A DNA stretch of 47,500 nt from Symbiodinium natans (taxonomy: Eukaryota > Sar > Dinophyceae > Suessiales > Symbiodiniaceae), in NCBI GenBank assembly GCA_905221605.1, contig CAJNDS010002175.1, positions 297,501 to 345,000 on the forward strand, written 5' to 3'. A program made the translations under genes and the position numbers. Of the stretch, positions 20,220-30,598 are shown one piece after another. The notes under the pieces were generated by a model, which was given only the letters and a program-made list of their open reading frames with translations, did not search any database and was not told where the DNA came from. Each line of letters opens with the position of its first letter. Positions within the stretch are counted from its first letter, which is position 1.

Positions 20220-21310
20220 CTTTGCAAGAGTAGCATCCGAGGTTCAGAACTCGTGGTACTTCCCACGCAGCTTCCATGCCACGTGATGCAACCCTAAACC
20301 CTAAGCCCTAAACCCTAAATCCTAAACCCTAAACCCTATCGTGTCAGCTCCCTTCATGTTCGTTTGGGGGTTCAGGTTTAGGGCTGTGTAGGGTTTTAGG
20401 GCTTGGGGTTTAGGAGGACTTGGGGTTTAGGGTTTTAGGGTTTTAGAGTTTTAGGCTTTAGAGGTTTAGGGCCTTCGAGCCTTGGGGTGTTTGGGTTTCG
20501 AGCCCCGGCAGAGAGGGATTGCGGGGGTGTAGGTGCCGAGTGAAAGTTCCCTAAACCCTAAACCCTACACCCTACACCCTGCACCCTAAAATTAATGATG
20601 CGGTGGTCTTTGTGTTCGGCTTTCTTTCTAAAGTTCTGAAAGGCATGCGTGCAGGAGTTGATGTGGTGGGTACTTATTGATGTTGGTTTGTGCTTTCGAG
20701 ATACTACCCCAGAATCCTAACCCCAGACCCCAAATCCCCTCACATTAAATGCCTTACACCCCAAGTTCCTTAAACCCCAAACCCAAATCTCTAAACCCCA
20801 CACCCCCGAAATCCTGACGCGACCCCACCCTAAGCCCTAAACCCTAAACCCTAAACCCTAAACCCTAAACCCTAAACGCCCAAACCAACGCGAGCCTCCA
20901 TGTCTCGACCTGAATGCGGCTCCACTGTTGCCGTGGGATTTACTTAAGGTGTAGAGGCTCAGGACGTAGGGCTTAGGGTTTAGGGTTTAGGGTTTAGGGT
21001 TTAGGGAGGGTTTATGGGTTAAGTAAGGGTGTCGGCGTGGGAGACACGCCCTTTTGGTGTCTGAAAATTCCACCCTAAACCCTAAACGGCCCTAAACCCT
21101 AAACCCTAACTCTAAACCCTAACCCTAACCCCAAACCCTACACCCTTAGGGTTTAGGGTTTAGGGTTTAGGGTTTAGGATTAGGGTTTAGGGTTTAGGGA
21201 TTAGGGTAAACGGGTAAACCCTAAACCCGAGGCTTACAGCCAAACAAGACCCTGAACCCTGAACCCTGAACCCCCAGACAAAAAGGCACATGAACTTAAA
21301 GCATCCCCTA

Positions 21311-21410
21311 AAGGTCCATGTACCTTACTATTATATACTTAGACCCAAAAGTCCTTATATAGGAAGTACTTTAAGGCCCAAGTCTTCCATAATTAGGTAC
21401 ATGGACCCTT
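21311..21410. mobile_element. Palindromic element, single copy
   Basis: AAGGTCCATGTACCT at the left is complementary to AGGTACATGGACCCTT at the right (one extra base). The right end recurs near 11652-11672, perhaps a broken second copy. Confidence 0.65.
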
Positions 21411-21507
21411 AGGGATCGGGTTAGGGGTCTATGCTGAGCCGCATGAGTCGGCCTGGACTCTAGCCCAGTAACCTAGAATTAAAAGGTGTTTGAAAGGATC
21501 CCTTAAA

Positions 21508-21607
21508 CTATACTCCCCTTAGAACCTTAAACAAATAATAATATGTTTAATATCCTCTTGGGTTATTATATAAACAAAATGGAAAAATAATTTCAAGGGG
21601 GATATAG
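21508..21607. mobile_element. Family 4 palindromic element
   Basis: TATACTCCCCTTAGAACCT, then TTAATATCCTCTTGGGTTA, then AAATAATTTCAAGGGGGATATA. Matches 32309-32419 across its whole length. Confidence 0.7.
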
Positions 21608-22379
21608 TAAACCCGAAACCCTAAACAGTAAACCCTAAGCCCGGCAAAAAGGGAATAAGAGTATCAACAGGGCTGCTGGGGTGTCACAGAAATCATGGCC
21701 CAAGTTTCGACCGAAGTTTAGGGTTTAGGGTTTAGGGTTTAGGGTTTAGGGTTTAGGGTTTAGGGTTTAGGGTTTAGGGTTTAGGGCATCAGAAACCCCC
21801 AAACCTCACACCTAACTGTTTCACATATAAACCTCTAACCCAACTCTTCATTTAGGGCTTAGGCTTTTTGGGGTTTAGGGCTAGGGCTTGCATCAACCTT
21901 AAAACCTCAAACCTAACCGCTAATCCTCTACACCTCCAAACCGTTTAGGGTTTAGGGTTTATAGGGTTTAGGGTTTAGGGTTTAAGGGCATGTGCTATGA
22001 ACGCGAGCCCACTCTAAGGCCCCAATCCCCCTGGGGACTCCTAGAGAGCCCATACCGCGCAATTGCGGTAGTTTCGGGGTTATGGTTTAGGGTTTAGGTC
22101 TGAGGGTTTACGGTTTAGGGTTTACAGGGTTTGGGGCTTCGGGTTGAGGGATTTGGGGGTTCTAGGGTGTACCCTCATCACAATACGAGGACCCCCCTGT
22201 AAAGTTTTTTAAGAGTCTTCTTGGCCAAGGCGTAGTGGGTTCTCAGGGTACGTAGATTGTAAGTCGGATGTTTTAATCAGCTGAGGCGTAGCCCTGCTTC
22301 TGCTCTGATTTCGAGCCTTCAGCTGTAGCTTCAACCCTGAACAGGCTCTAGGATATCCACGCTTCTACTCCACTTATGC

Positions 22380-22512
22380 TTTCTCAGCTTTGCAGTTATG
22401 GCTGAACGAATCCCTGAGCCCAGCACGGAGCGAAGACACCTCGCGCGCAGGGATTGTTCAAAGAACGTGAGGGTGCCCATGCTTTGTGTTCGATCGAACC
22501 CTTATATACACC
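22380..22512. CDS. Coding-like block, strand unresolved
   Basis: On plus, CTTTGCAG is followed by an ATG opening MAERIPEPSTERRHLARRDC then SKN and a GTGAGG donor; the frame continues to a stop at about 22527. On minus, FFEQSLRARCLRSVLGSGIR, SAITAKLRKHKW is equally open and protein-like. It sits in one of the longer unique stretches (22190-22700). Confidence 0.33.
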
Positions 22513-22748
22513 CTGAACAGGGATAGGTGCTTCATGCGGCACCCAGGCCCAATGCACCTTGCCCTACACCAACCCCTAAACCCTAATCACTAAACCCTGA
22601 ACCCTCAACCCGAAACCCCAAAGCCCAAAAACTTTGGGCTGACCCTGCAAAAGCCTCTTGACAATGTGGCCTAGATACTCTTTTTCAGCTATAAAACACC
22701 TGTTTTGCGGAACTAGGGTTTAGGGTGTAGGGTTTAGGGGTTTAGGAT

Positions 22749-22863
22749 TACTACTATTTGCCTGAGAGCCCCCAGGAAATACACAGAAAGCAATCCCTGT
22801 ATTATCCTTATAAGGAATATTGTTGTTGTTATCTTTTGGGTGGCCATTGAGCAAATAGTAGTT
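22749..22863. mobile_element. Family 8 element
   Basis: Ends TACTACTATTTGCC and GCAAATAGTAGTTA are complementary. Internal CCTTATAAGGAATA and TTGTTGTTGTT are shared with 25961-26109. Confidence 0.72.
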
Positions 22864-22977
22864 AAAAAGGCACTCTGAAACAGCACTAGATAAGCCCCTC
22901 TTAAACCTAACAGGGGGAAAATCCTCACATATCCCGTGGGAAACCCAAAACCCGAAGACCTGAGATACTATAAAGCC

Positions 22978-23245
22978 TAAACCCCTAAACCCCTAAACCC
23001 CTAAACCCCTAAACCCCTAAACCCCTAAACCCCTAAACCCCTAAACCCCCTAAACCCCCTAAACCCCTAAACCCCTAAACCCCTAAACCCCTAAACCCCT
23101 AAACCCCTAAACCCCTAAACCCCTAAACCCCTAGACCCCTAAACCCCTAAACCCCTAAACCCCTAAACCCCTACACCCCATAACCCCTAAACCCCTAAAC
23201 CCCTAAACCCCTAAACCCTAAACCCTAAACCCTAAACCCTAAATC
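22978..23245 (-). repeat. CCCCTAAA octamer array
   Basis: About 30 copies of CCCCTAAA with a few CCCCCTAAA and single-base variants, ending in ordinary CCCTAAA. It is the reverse-strand counterpart of the TTTAGGGG block at 12912-13080. Confidence 0.92.
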
Positions 23246-23274
23246 CTACGAACTGTGTCCCGCTCTTAGTACAC

Positions 23275-23328
23275 GCTTTTGACGGCTTCCAGGCTGCGGA
23301 AGTCTCCCAACTCAAGCCCCACCAGGGG
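23275..23328 (-). CDS. Candidate exon, 18 codons
   Basis: 54 nt on minus after CCCTAAG and before AAAAGC|GTGTAC; phase 0. The frame reads PLVGLELGDFRSLEAVKS. The long CCCCTAAA array (22978-23245) starts about 30 bp beyond its donor. Confidence 0.35.
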
Positions 23329-23524
23329 CTTAGGGGCTTGGGGTTTAGGATAAGGGCTTAGGGTTTAGGGTTTAGGGTTTGGGATTTAGGGTTTAGGGTT
23401 TAGGGTTTTAGGGTTTAGGGTTTTAGGGCTTAGGGCTTAGGGAATCTAAAAAACACACCGATCCAGCAGTTTCGGGGGAGGCTTTCGGAAATCTTGGTTT
23501 AGGGCTTCAGGTTTAGGATCTTAC

Positions 23525-23633
23525 TGTACAGGTTTGGGCTGCTCGGGTTTGGGAGCTTCTCGGCATTCGGGCTTCGAGCATGGGCCTCGCTAGTGCGGCT
23601 GCCGTACTCGCTCTCCATGGACTTCTCCAACTC
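23525..23633 (-). CDS. Candidate exon with canonical GTAAGA donor
   Basis: 109 nt on minus after GAGCTCGCCAG and before CTGTACA|GTAAGA. The frame reads ELEKSMESEYGSRTSEAHAR then SPNAEKLPNPSSPNLY, charged then Ser/Pro/Asn-rich as in a linker. Another minus frame is open over the same DNA (23513-23731), but its Arg/Ser/Ala-heavy reading is less natural. Confidence 0.45.
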
Positions 23634-24082
23634 CTGGCGAGCTCAGCCCGGTAACCATAGTACAATGAGGGCACCATTTTGGGGGAATTTGTAGCTTTTA
23701 TAAGAGGACCATGAAGCAAACTACCAAGCAAAGAGAACCACGCCGCTCAATGGAAGGGCTTTTGAGGGCGCAGCGGAATACACCTTCATGATGACGCCTA
23801 CTACATACCCTTTGCACAGCCTTTACACACCCTTCAGGCCGAACACAGCACACATCCAACACCCTATACACACCCGATCCCCGAAGCACCCCATACACCC
23901 GATACACCCTTTTCCGCCCTAAACCATAAATCTCATCCTACCCCCCCCCCCCCCCCCAAACCCCAAACCCCAAACCCCAAACCCCAAACCCTAAACCCTA
24001 AGCAAAACACTAAAGCCTACACCCTAAACCCTAAACCCTAAACCCTAAACCCTAAACCCTAACCCCCAACCCTCCCCCCCTC

Positions 24083-24139
24083 CTGAAGGCGGGCGTTGAA
24101 TTCGGCTGCCACCACGGAGTCGCCTCGCACACGCAATGA
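24083..24139 (-). CDS. Candidate exon, 19 codons, possible GA donor
   Basis: Minus frame after CCTCTGTGCAG reads SLRVRGDSVVAAEFNARLQ and ends CTTCAG|GAGGGG, i.e. a non-canonical GA donor with phase 0 kept. GC and GA donors are known in dinoflagellates. A GT donor further on (GGAGG|GTTGGG, 24071) is the alternative. Confidence 0.38.
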
Positions 24140-24453
24140 CTGCACAGAGGCTCAGGGAACTGTTTAGGGTTTAGGGTTTAGGGTTTAGGGTTAGGGTTTT
24201 ATGGTTTAGGGTGAGTAACTTAGTAAGTGAGCCTTTGCGGCTTGGGGCAGTTTAGGGTTTGGGGTTTAGGGTTTAGGGTGTAGGGTTTCGGGATTGGGGT
24301 AGTTTCGGGTTTCGGGTTGTGAGTAACTCAGTAATTCAGTGAGCAGTTAGGGATTGGGGTAGTTTAGGGTTTCGGGTTGTGAGTAACTTAGTAAGTGAGC
24401 ATTTCGGGATTGGGGTCCTTTAGGGTTTCGGGTTTAGAATTGAGTTTAGGGAC

Positions 24454-24568
24454 CCGATCGAAGTGAGCTTTCCGGACCCAAAGGGAACGCCGTAGCGTCG
24501 AAGACCGAGTGAGAAGAGCTTCTTCAGGCCCCACGCGTCGAGGCGGACGATGATAGGGTGGGTCGGAT
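24454..24568 (-). CDS. Candidate exon
   Basis: 115 nt on minus after GGGCCTCAG, ending ATCGG|GTCCCTAAA. The frame reads PTHPIIVRLDAWGLKKLFSL, GLRRYGVPFGSGKLTSIG, like a real protein core. The minus frame in the ORF that starts at 24579 is a different, poorer reading. Telomere-like repeats border the low side. Confidence 0.47.
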
Positions 24569-24658
24569 CTGAGGCCCATGTACTCTCCGAACTACACAAC
24601 CTTCATACCGAAGCCACGAGATCGGCGGGGCGTTCATCTGCTTGCCTGCTCAGAGCAA

Positions 24659-24783
24659 TACAGGGTGGGGCCCCCTTACTATACTAACTGTAGTTAAGGG
24701 ACTTATAACCTAACTTAGGGTCCTTATAACCCAATTTAGGGCCCTTATAACTCTACTTATAACTAGGGGGCCCCACCCTGTAC
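24659..24783. mobile_element. Family 6 element with perfect 18-bp terminal inverted repeats
   Basis: TACAGGGTGGGGCCCCCT at the left is exactly complementary to the right end. Inside are repeated CTTATAACC and TTAGGGTCC motifs. Relatives: 30847-30950 and 8508-8612. Confidence 0.85.
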
Positions 24784-25552
24784 ACATTGGCCAGGATCGA
24801 CAGGACCCTGCTGTTCAGCCACAAGGCCAGCAGACGTTGGCCTTTCGCCGTAGCCTGCGGCCACCCCGGATGAGTTCCTCGACTCCGCACTGCGCTGCAG
24901 GATTCAAGCTTAGGGTTTAGGGTTTAGGGTTTAGGGTTTAGGGTTTAGGGTTTAGGGTTTAGGGTTTAGGGTAGCTTCTTCAGCAGGATGGCAAGTGGGG
25001 GTTCCGGAATGAGGGTTCAGGGCTTGGGGTTCCTACATTGGGGCCCTTGCAAAATGGGAGTTCTACTCTTTGGGGGGTGGTGCGTGGGTCTATGTTCGGG
25101 TCCCGTGTGCTCGGTTTAGGACTGTACTGGGTGTAGTGGAACGACGTCCACAAACCGTGGGCATACAGTGTCGTTCTGTGTTTGCCCCTGGCGCGGTCTC
25201 GGGGTTGAGGGCTTAGAGTTTCGGCTGTAGATTACAGTCGGACCATGGGGGGATCTTATCGGCAACTACTTCCGGCCCCGTATCTAGGGTGTTTGGGTTC
25301 GAGGCTTCCCCGGAACCCTAAACCCAACGCCGCTCATGAGGCGTAAACCACACAGGTCACGATGGGAGGCGCAGGGCCTAGGGTGCTTGGCAAAGGGCTC
25401 ACATAAACCTTCCTAACCCTAAAGCCTAGACCATAAGCCCCAAGAGCTAAGCCCTCAACCCTAAACCCCATACCCTAAGCCCTAAACCCTGACCCTAAAT
25501 CCCAAACCCTAAACCCATGTGGGGTTAGGGGGCTCAGATGGGCTTTAGGGGG

Positions 25553-25685
25553 ATGTGAAGTAGGGTTTTTCTTTCTTGTACCCCCAAAAGGACACCCAGG
25601 ACACCCAATACATACACTCGCCAATATTATAAAGGAAGCTTGTATCCACTCGCCAATAACAGTGATCTAAACCCTGCTTCATGTA
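25553..25685. mobile_element. Family 5 element
   Basis: Ends ATGTGAAGTAGGGTTT and AACCCTGCTTCATGTAG. Carries TTCTTGTACCCCCAAAAGGA and two ACTCGCCAATA motifs, as does 27395-27522. Confidence 0.75.
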
Positions 25686-25960
25686 GAGTTTGGGGGTTTG
25701 CGGAACCTGCACTTTTGGCCGCAGCGGATGCCATGGTTTGTGCCCGGGCGGTGCGCTCCTGGCTGATGTCGCCCTAAACCGTAAACCCTAAACCCTAAAC
25801 CCCAAACCCTAAACCCGGGGATGCAGGTTGTTTTGGGGGTCTGGGCTGTTGGGGTTCAGGTTACGGGGTTTAGGCACTTGAGGGTTCCGGGTTTTAGGGG
25901 CTTCGGGTGTTTAGGGGTTGGGTTTTGGGGGTTTCGGGATATCGTGGTATGCAACAACAG

Positions 25961-26109
25961 CTACTACTATTTGATACAAGAAGCCCCCCCCCCCCCCCCC
26001 AAAAAAAAAAAAAAAAAAAAAACAATGAACCTTGTATTGCCCTTGTAAGGAAGAACACGTTTCATCTTTTTGTTGTTGTTTTTTGGGGGGTTCTTATGCA
26101 AATAGTAGG
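25961..26109. mobile_element. Family 8 element with an internal C17-A22 tract
   Basis: CTACTACTATTTGAT and ATGCAAATAGTAGG ends, internal CCTTGTAAGGAA and TTTGTTGTTGTT as in 22749-22863. A run of 17 C then 22 A (25984-26022) has expanded within it. Confidence 0.72.
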
Positions 26110-26767
26110 CATCGAGCACTATTTCAAACAGGAGCCATGATGTCGAGCACTCACCATGCGAAGTCCGGCTTTTATTGACCGTGTGCACAAAGAGACATCC
26201 AATCCTGAACCCTAAACCCTAAACCCTGAACTCCGAAGACCGATCCTAAGCCCTAAACCCAACACAGTCCTTGATTCCCTTAACTCCTAAACCCATAACC
26301 AATGATCCCTAAACTCTGAACTCCTAAACCCCTACGTCCTAAGCACTAGAACACTATAAGCCCTCAGCCCTAAAGCCTAAAAGTTGGACCCCTAAACCTA
26401 AACTCCAAACTCCTGAACCCTTAGCCCCATTACCTATAAACCCTACAGCCCAAACCCTATATACCCGACAAACCCTAAACTCCAAACTCCAAACTCCTAA
26501 GCCCTAAACCCTGTAAACCCCAAGCATCCCCAAACCGCATAAATGTATAAACCCTAAACCCTAAACCCTATACAAACTCCTAAACTCCTCAACCCTAAGC
26601 ACTGAACCCTAAATCCTAAACCCTAAACCCTACAAACGCCAATAACCCTATAAACCCTAAGCCCAAACCCCAAACAATGAAGCTGGAAATCCTAAACCCT
26701 AAGCCCTAAACCCTAAACCTTAAACCCTAAACCCTAAACCCTAAACCCTAAACCCTAAACCCTAAAC

Positions 26768-26845
26768 CCTGCTTCAGGCGTTTTTGGGCATACGCCTCGT
26801 CCAGAGACTCCTCGAGTCGCCGCACGGCCATCCTCGCGGGCGGAG
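26768..26845 (-). CDS. Candidate exon, coiled-coil-like
   Basis: 78 nt on minus between CCCTAACAG and GCAGG|GTTTAGGG, so both boundaries touch telomere-like sequence. The frame reads PPARMAVRRLEESLDEAYAQ then KRLKQ, a charged helix. Large telomeric arrays flank it on both sides (26695-26767 and 26860-27060). Confidence 0.45.
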
Positions 26846-26859
26846 CTGTTAGGGCTTTG

Positions 26860-27062
26860 GGGGGGTTTAGGGTTTAGGGTTTGGGGTTTAGGGTTTAGGG
26901 CTAGGGTTTAGGGTTTAGGGTTTAGGGTTTAGGGTTTAGGGTTTAGGGTTTAGGGTTTAGGGTTTAGGGTTTAGGGTTTAGGGTCTAGGGTTTAGGGTTT
27001 GGGGTTTGGGGTTTGGGGTTTAGGGTTTAGGGTTTAGGGCTAGGGTTTAGGGTTTGGGGTTC
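26860..27062 (+). repeat. TTTAGGG array
   Basis: About 200 bp of TTTAGGG with TTTGGGG and CTAGGG variants, immediately upstream (in minus sense) of the 26768-26845 exon candidate. Confidence 0.9.
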
Positions 27063-27394
27063 GGTTCCGTGGGGTTTTTGTCAGGGCTTACCGTAGGGGC
27101 GTTGGATGCCAAGGCAGATTTTCGTGTGGAACTAGGGAATCAGGTGTCAAGCCTTATGTAAGGGTACAATGTACCTTAGGGCTCAGGCTTTATAGGGTTT
27201 ATGACTTGGGGCTTAGAGTTTAGGGTTCGCAAGTTACCTGATTCCTTCATTCCCTAATCGCTAAAGCCTAAACCCTAAACCCTACCTTTTCAAGCTCTGT
27301 TCGTGCTCGTAAGTTTAATGAGAAGTGTTCCAGGCAGGGGGCACCTGCATGCTTGAAAGGGCAATGTATGGCCCGAAGCCCTAACTCTAAACCC

Positions 27395-27522
27395 TATATG
27401 AAGCAGGGTATATATTTCTTGTACCCCCAAAAGGACACCAGGTATATACACTCACCAAGATTAATTAAAAGGAACCTTATATACACTCACCAACAACAGT
27501 AATATAAACCTTGCTTCATATA
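27395..27522. mobile_element. Family 5 element, second copy
   Basis: Ends TATATGAAGCAGGGT and AACCTTGCTTCATATA. Same internal order as 25553-25685, with CACTCACCAA twice. Confidence 0.78.
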
Positions 27523-27562
27523 ACTCTCAACCCTGAACCCTTAACCCACTAAGGGGTACCTT

Positions 27563-27564
<2 letters not shown>

Positions 27565-27598
<34 letters not shown>
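27565..27598 (+). repeat. 34-G homopolymer
   Basis: Immediately before GGGTTTAGGG-type units on the same strand. Confidence 0.95.
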
Positions 27599-27599
<1 letters not shown>

Positions 27600-27632
27600 G
27601 GGGTTTAGGGCTTAGGGTTTAGGTTGAGGAAG

Positions 27633-27711
27633 AGGCCACCTCCCGAAATCATCGAAGGCTTAGCCTTGAGTGAATTGGGCCTGGTACGCGAGGACGCGAA
27701 GGGCCGATATG
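27633..27711 (+). CDS. Candidate exon, plus strand
   Basis: 79 nt on plus after TTGAGGAAG, ending CGATATG|GTTAGAA. The frame reads RPPPEIIEGLALSELGLVRE then DAKGRY, well balanced and protein-like; the minus reading is Ser/Arg/Pro-heavy. A 34-G tract (27565-27598) lies just upstream. Confidence 0.4.
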
Positions 27712-27826
27712 GTTAGAATGGGAACTGTGCGCAGGGCTTAGGGCTTGGGGTTTAGGGTTCAGACTCTAAACCCTAAACCCTTATATAGATGCTTAACCTA
27801 ACGCGAAATCATCATAAAACCCTGAG

Positions 27827-28027
27827 CCCGAAACCGTGTATGAGGGTTATGACCGCCTCATCAAATCGGCAATTGCAATAGCTACATCCAACCAGAGCTC
27901 CAAGAGCAACAACAAATCACGCCCCCACTCAATACAAGAAGAGGAGGTGAAAGTTAGCAAGAAACATCCCCAGAACCCCCACAGGAACAAGAAAAGTGAC
28001 GAGGAAACATTGAACACCGACATTTAA
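27827..28027 (+). CDS. Candidate terminal exon, hydrophilic, plus strand
   Basis: Open from CCCTGAG to a TAA at 28025-28027 on plus. Reads EGYDRLIKSAIAIATSNQSS, KSNNKSRPHSIQEEEVKVSK and ends KKSDEETLNTDI: a charged, Ser/Asn/Lys-rich C-terminal tail. It is AT-richer than other islands. The antisense frame is very hydrophobic. Confidence 0.38.
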   Translation, partial: PETVYEGYDRLIKSAIAIATSNQSSKSNNKSRPHSIQEEEVKVSKKHPQNPHRNKKSDEETLNTDI

Positions 28028-28079
28028 AAGAAAAACATAACAGGGAACCAGCTGTCTTACAATCCCCCTTCTACCAGTG

Positions 28080-28228
28080 TTTCTGGGTGATCCATCGTGA
28101 TCCATGGTGATTCCACGGGAGCCAAGCTGGGCCAAGGCTTCACCTGCAGCTACCGTTACTTTCCAACAATGCTTCGAAGGTATCTCACCTCGAAAACCGA
28201 CACTGTTTGACAATTTCCATACGCGCAT
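28080..28228 (-). CDS. Coding-like block
   Basis: On minus, one frame reads VWKLSNSVGFRGEIPSKHCW and later AGEALAQLGSRGITMDHDGS. A second frame after the acceptor GTAGCTGCAG reads VKPWPSLAPVESPWITMDHP then ETLVEGGL and a stop. One of the two is probably the exon; I cannot choose between them. Confidence 0.35.
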
Positions 28229-28556
28229 TTTGGGGGAGACCAGAAACCTGCCATGAAAGCACTTGAAACCCCTTTGGGGCTTAGGGTTCGGGGTTTAGCG
28301 GGTCTCGCAGCTCTGTTTTGCTTCGCGCTGGGTCCTTCTCACTGAGTCCCGTGAAGCTGAAGCTTCACAGGCTACACCCTCGAAATCGGCGCGTGCGCGC
28401 GCACACGGGCGTGGTGTTAACTTTTGGCTCACGGGTTTGGGACTCAGGACTCAGGACCTCCAATTGGGAGAGGGGCTCCCAACCCCTAAACACCACTCTA
28501 AACCCTAAACTCTGAACTCTCAACCCTGAACCCTAAACCCCTAAACGACCCTAACG

Positions 28557-28631
28557 TCAATCGGCATCCATGTTGGCAGCTGCGTCAGAGTCTGCTTCGT
28601 CTTCGTCCGGCGGATCATCGCCATCCTCGTC
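28557..28631 (-). CDS. Candidate last exon: acidic C-terminal tail with stop
   Basis: 75 nt on minus after the acceptor AATTTTTTGAG. Reads DEDGDDPPDEDEADSDAAAN, MDAD and a TGA. Acidic tails like this are common at C-termini of nuclear or chromatin-linked proteins. The acidic exon 29615-29688 lies upstream on the same strand and could belong to the same gene. The plus reading would be a Ser-rich tract. Confidence 0.42.
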   Translation of the reverse strand, partial: DEDGDDPPDEDEADSDAAANMDAD

Positions 28632-28815
28632 CTCAAAAAATTGGGTGCGGTTTAGGGTTTAGGGTTTAGAGCTGAGGGCTTACGGTTTAGGGTTTCGGGT
28701 TTAAGGTTTAGGGTTTGGGGTTTACTTTCTAAGCCTCGAACCCTGAAAACCCTAGGAAGGGTTTGGGGTTCAGGGCTGAGGGTTTTGGGGATTTAAAGGC
28801 AGAGGGGCGTAGGTG

Positions 28816-28990
28816 TTGCTGACGCCCTTTGAAGCCTTACTCAACTTAAGCCTACCCTTAGACCAGGATAAGGGTCCTGCTTCTTGGGGTCCAGTGAATT
28901 GTTTCCTTCTTCCTTTAGCATGTACCGAGAGTTGCTCCTGGTACGCTTGCACATACATATGAATACCTGAATACATATATAGAAATCTAC
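28816..28990 (-). CDS. Candidate exon preceded by a (TC)n pyrimidine tract
   Basis: The GA microsatellite 28991-29049 reads as (TC)n on minus and ends CTCTGTAG, a near-ideal acceptor. The frame beyond reads YSGIHMYVQAYQEQLSVHAK, GRRKQFTGPQEAGPLSWSKG and stays open to telomere-like sequence near 28800. The true 3' end is unclear. Confidence 0.35.
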
Positions 28991-29049
28991 AGAGAGAGAG
29001 AGAGAGACCCAAAGAGAGAGAGAGCGAGAGGGAGAAAGAGAGAGAGATA
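28991..29049. repeat. GA microsatellite
   Basis: (GA)n with interruptions. On minus it is (TC)n ending TGTAG, in front of the 28816-28990 exon candidate. Confidence 0.9.
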
Positions 29050-29614
29050 GTACAACCTAGAAACGTTAACCCCCCCATCATGAGTTCCTTCTTCTCGGGA
29101 ACCTCATCTGCTCACTTGGATAACGATTCAGAAATAGCCACTCATCCCCCAGCAAATAGACAATCCTATACCTTATGGGTTTAGGCTGTAGGGTTTAGGG
29201 CACGAACCCCAAAAACCTTTTTGTTGGAAACCCTAATAAAAGTCTGGGTGACTTTCGGGCCCAAGCATGCTACTCAAAGGGCACCCCTCAAGGCTTCTCC
29301 GATAGTGACACTCGAATAAGGGCTACCCTAAAACCTAAACCCTAAACCCTGGTTTCCGGTTTTTTTGTCAGGGTTTGGGGGTTGAGAATCATCCTCGGTA
29401 CACGGCCCGGTCGAGGTTCCCGGGCTTCAGGGCTTGGTTGAAACGACTCCGGGGCCCCTGTGTAGCCCGAAAACCCAGACCCCAACACCCAAAACCCTAA
29501 TCCCTGAACCTTAAACCCGAAACCCGAAACCCGAAACCCTAAACCCTAAACCCTAAACCCGAAACCCTAAACCCTAAACCCTAAAGCTTAATCCCTGAAC
29601 CCTTAGACCCCAAC

Positions 29615-29688
29615 ATGCGCCTCATGGTTGGGTTCCTCGTCTTCCTCCTCTTCCTCCTCCTCCTCCGCCCCCATGTCCTCCTCGCTAC
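29615..29688 (-). CDS. Candidate acidic exon
   Basis: 74 nt on minus after CACACCTCCAG and before GCGCAT|GTTGGGG. Reads SEEDMGAEEEEEEEEDEEPN then HEAH. The plus strand would encode a Leu/Phe-rich segment like a signal peptide, so strand is not fully certain; the acidic tail at 28557-28631 favours minus. Confidence 0.4.
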
Positions 29689-29752
29689 CTGGAGGTGTGG
29701 AGGAGGGTTTAGGGTTTAGGGTTTAGGGTTTAGGGTTTAGGGCCGAGGGGCA

Positions 29753-29890
29753 AAAGGAGGGACCCCTACAAGGGGCCCTTTTATCTTTTTCGTATGTATG
29801 GTAGGGGAATACCGTGTATGGTCCCTCTATACCTAAGTAGCCCTTAAATAGCCCCTAAGGTCCCTTATAAGGTCCCTCCGTTAGTCTCTT
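29753..29890 (-). mobile_element. Family 7 element, opposite orientation
   Basis: Starts AAAGGAGGGACCCCTAC and ends AAGGTCCCTTATAAGGTCCC TCC. Internal CTATACCTAAGTAGCCC is the complement of the 3319-3471 core. Confidence 0.7.
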
Positions 29891-30362
29891 GAGGAGAGCT
29901 TGCCGGGGGCGCTGTAGCCCGAAGTCCTAAACACCCCTAGGGTCCCAACATTCATGCAATAGGGTTTAGGGTTTAGGGTTTAGGGTTTAGGGTTTAGGGT
30001 TTAGGGTTCAGGGCAGTGTACCCATGCCGCGCAAGACCCCTTCTTCGTGCAGGGTTTGAGTCCCTGAACCCCAAAATTCCGAAGAGAATCATTTCAAAAC
30101 CCCCGAAAACGATGTGACAAGTCCCCTCGATTCATGTACCCTAGCACAAATCCCTAAACCCTAGACCCTAAACGCCACAAACCCCGAGAGCCCAGACAAC
30201 CCATAAATCCCATAAACCCACCGTCACAGAGCCACTATAAACCCTCTAAACCCGCTCAACTCAGCCTAAACACTAAACCCTAACACTGACATGTAAACCC
30301 TAAACCCTAAACCCTAAACCCTAAACCCTAAACCCTAAACCCTAAACCCTAACCCTCTGGAC

Positions 30363-30439
30363 CCTATATAAGCCATTGCAGACCGCGCCGCACATCTGGC
30401 CCAGCTCCTGGAGTAGAGAACGAATGTCCTCGGCCTCCT
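30363..30439 (-). CDS. Candidate exon, coiled-coil-like
   Basis: 77 nt on minus after GACGACCAG and before TATAGG|GTCCAG. Reads EAEDIRSLLQELGQMCGAVC then NGLYR. Telomeric arrays flank both sides (30296-30352 and 30493-30600). Confidence 0.42.
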
Positions 30440-30598
30440 CTGGTCGTCCTCAGCTCCAGCTTAGGACATAGGGCTGAAGTAACGGGCTTTGCCCTAAACC
30501 CTAAACCCTAAACCCTAAACCCTAAACCCTAAACCCTAAACCCTAAACCCTAAACCCTAAACCCTAAACCCCAAACCCCAAACCCCTAACCCTAAACC

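Larger units (their letters stand above)
20220..22379. repeat. Telomere-like mosaic with short elements
   Basis: Arrays 20285-20335, 20550-20590, 20830-20877, 20970-21010, 21060-21220 (both strands meeting head to head at about 21146), 21715-21787 and 21945-21990. Two palindromic elements lie at 21311-21410 and 21508-21607. A short minus island near 20915 (RDMEARVGLG) is possibly an exon. No other gene seen. Confidence 0.65.
24569..26767. repeat. Mosaic with three short elements
   Basis: Holds elements at 24659-24783, 25553-25685 and 25961-26109, a TTTAGGG array at 24909-24973 and degenerate C-strand repeats from 26200 to 26767. Unique DNA at 24980-25320 shows no convincing exon. Confidence 0.6.

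Noticed and set aside
25821-26188. ORFs across 25967-26140 on both strands
   Set aside because: They run through the C17-A22 tract and a palindromic element, giving Pro/Lys and Phe/Gly runs.
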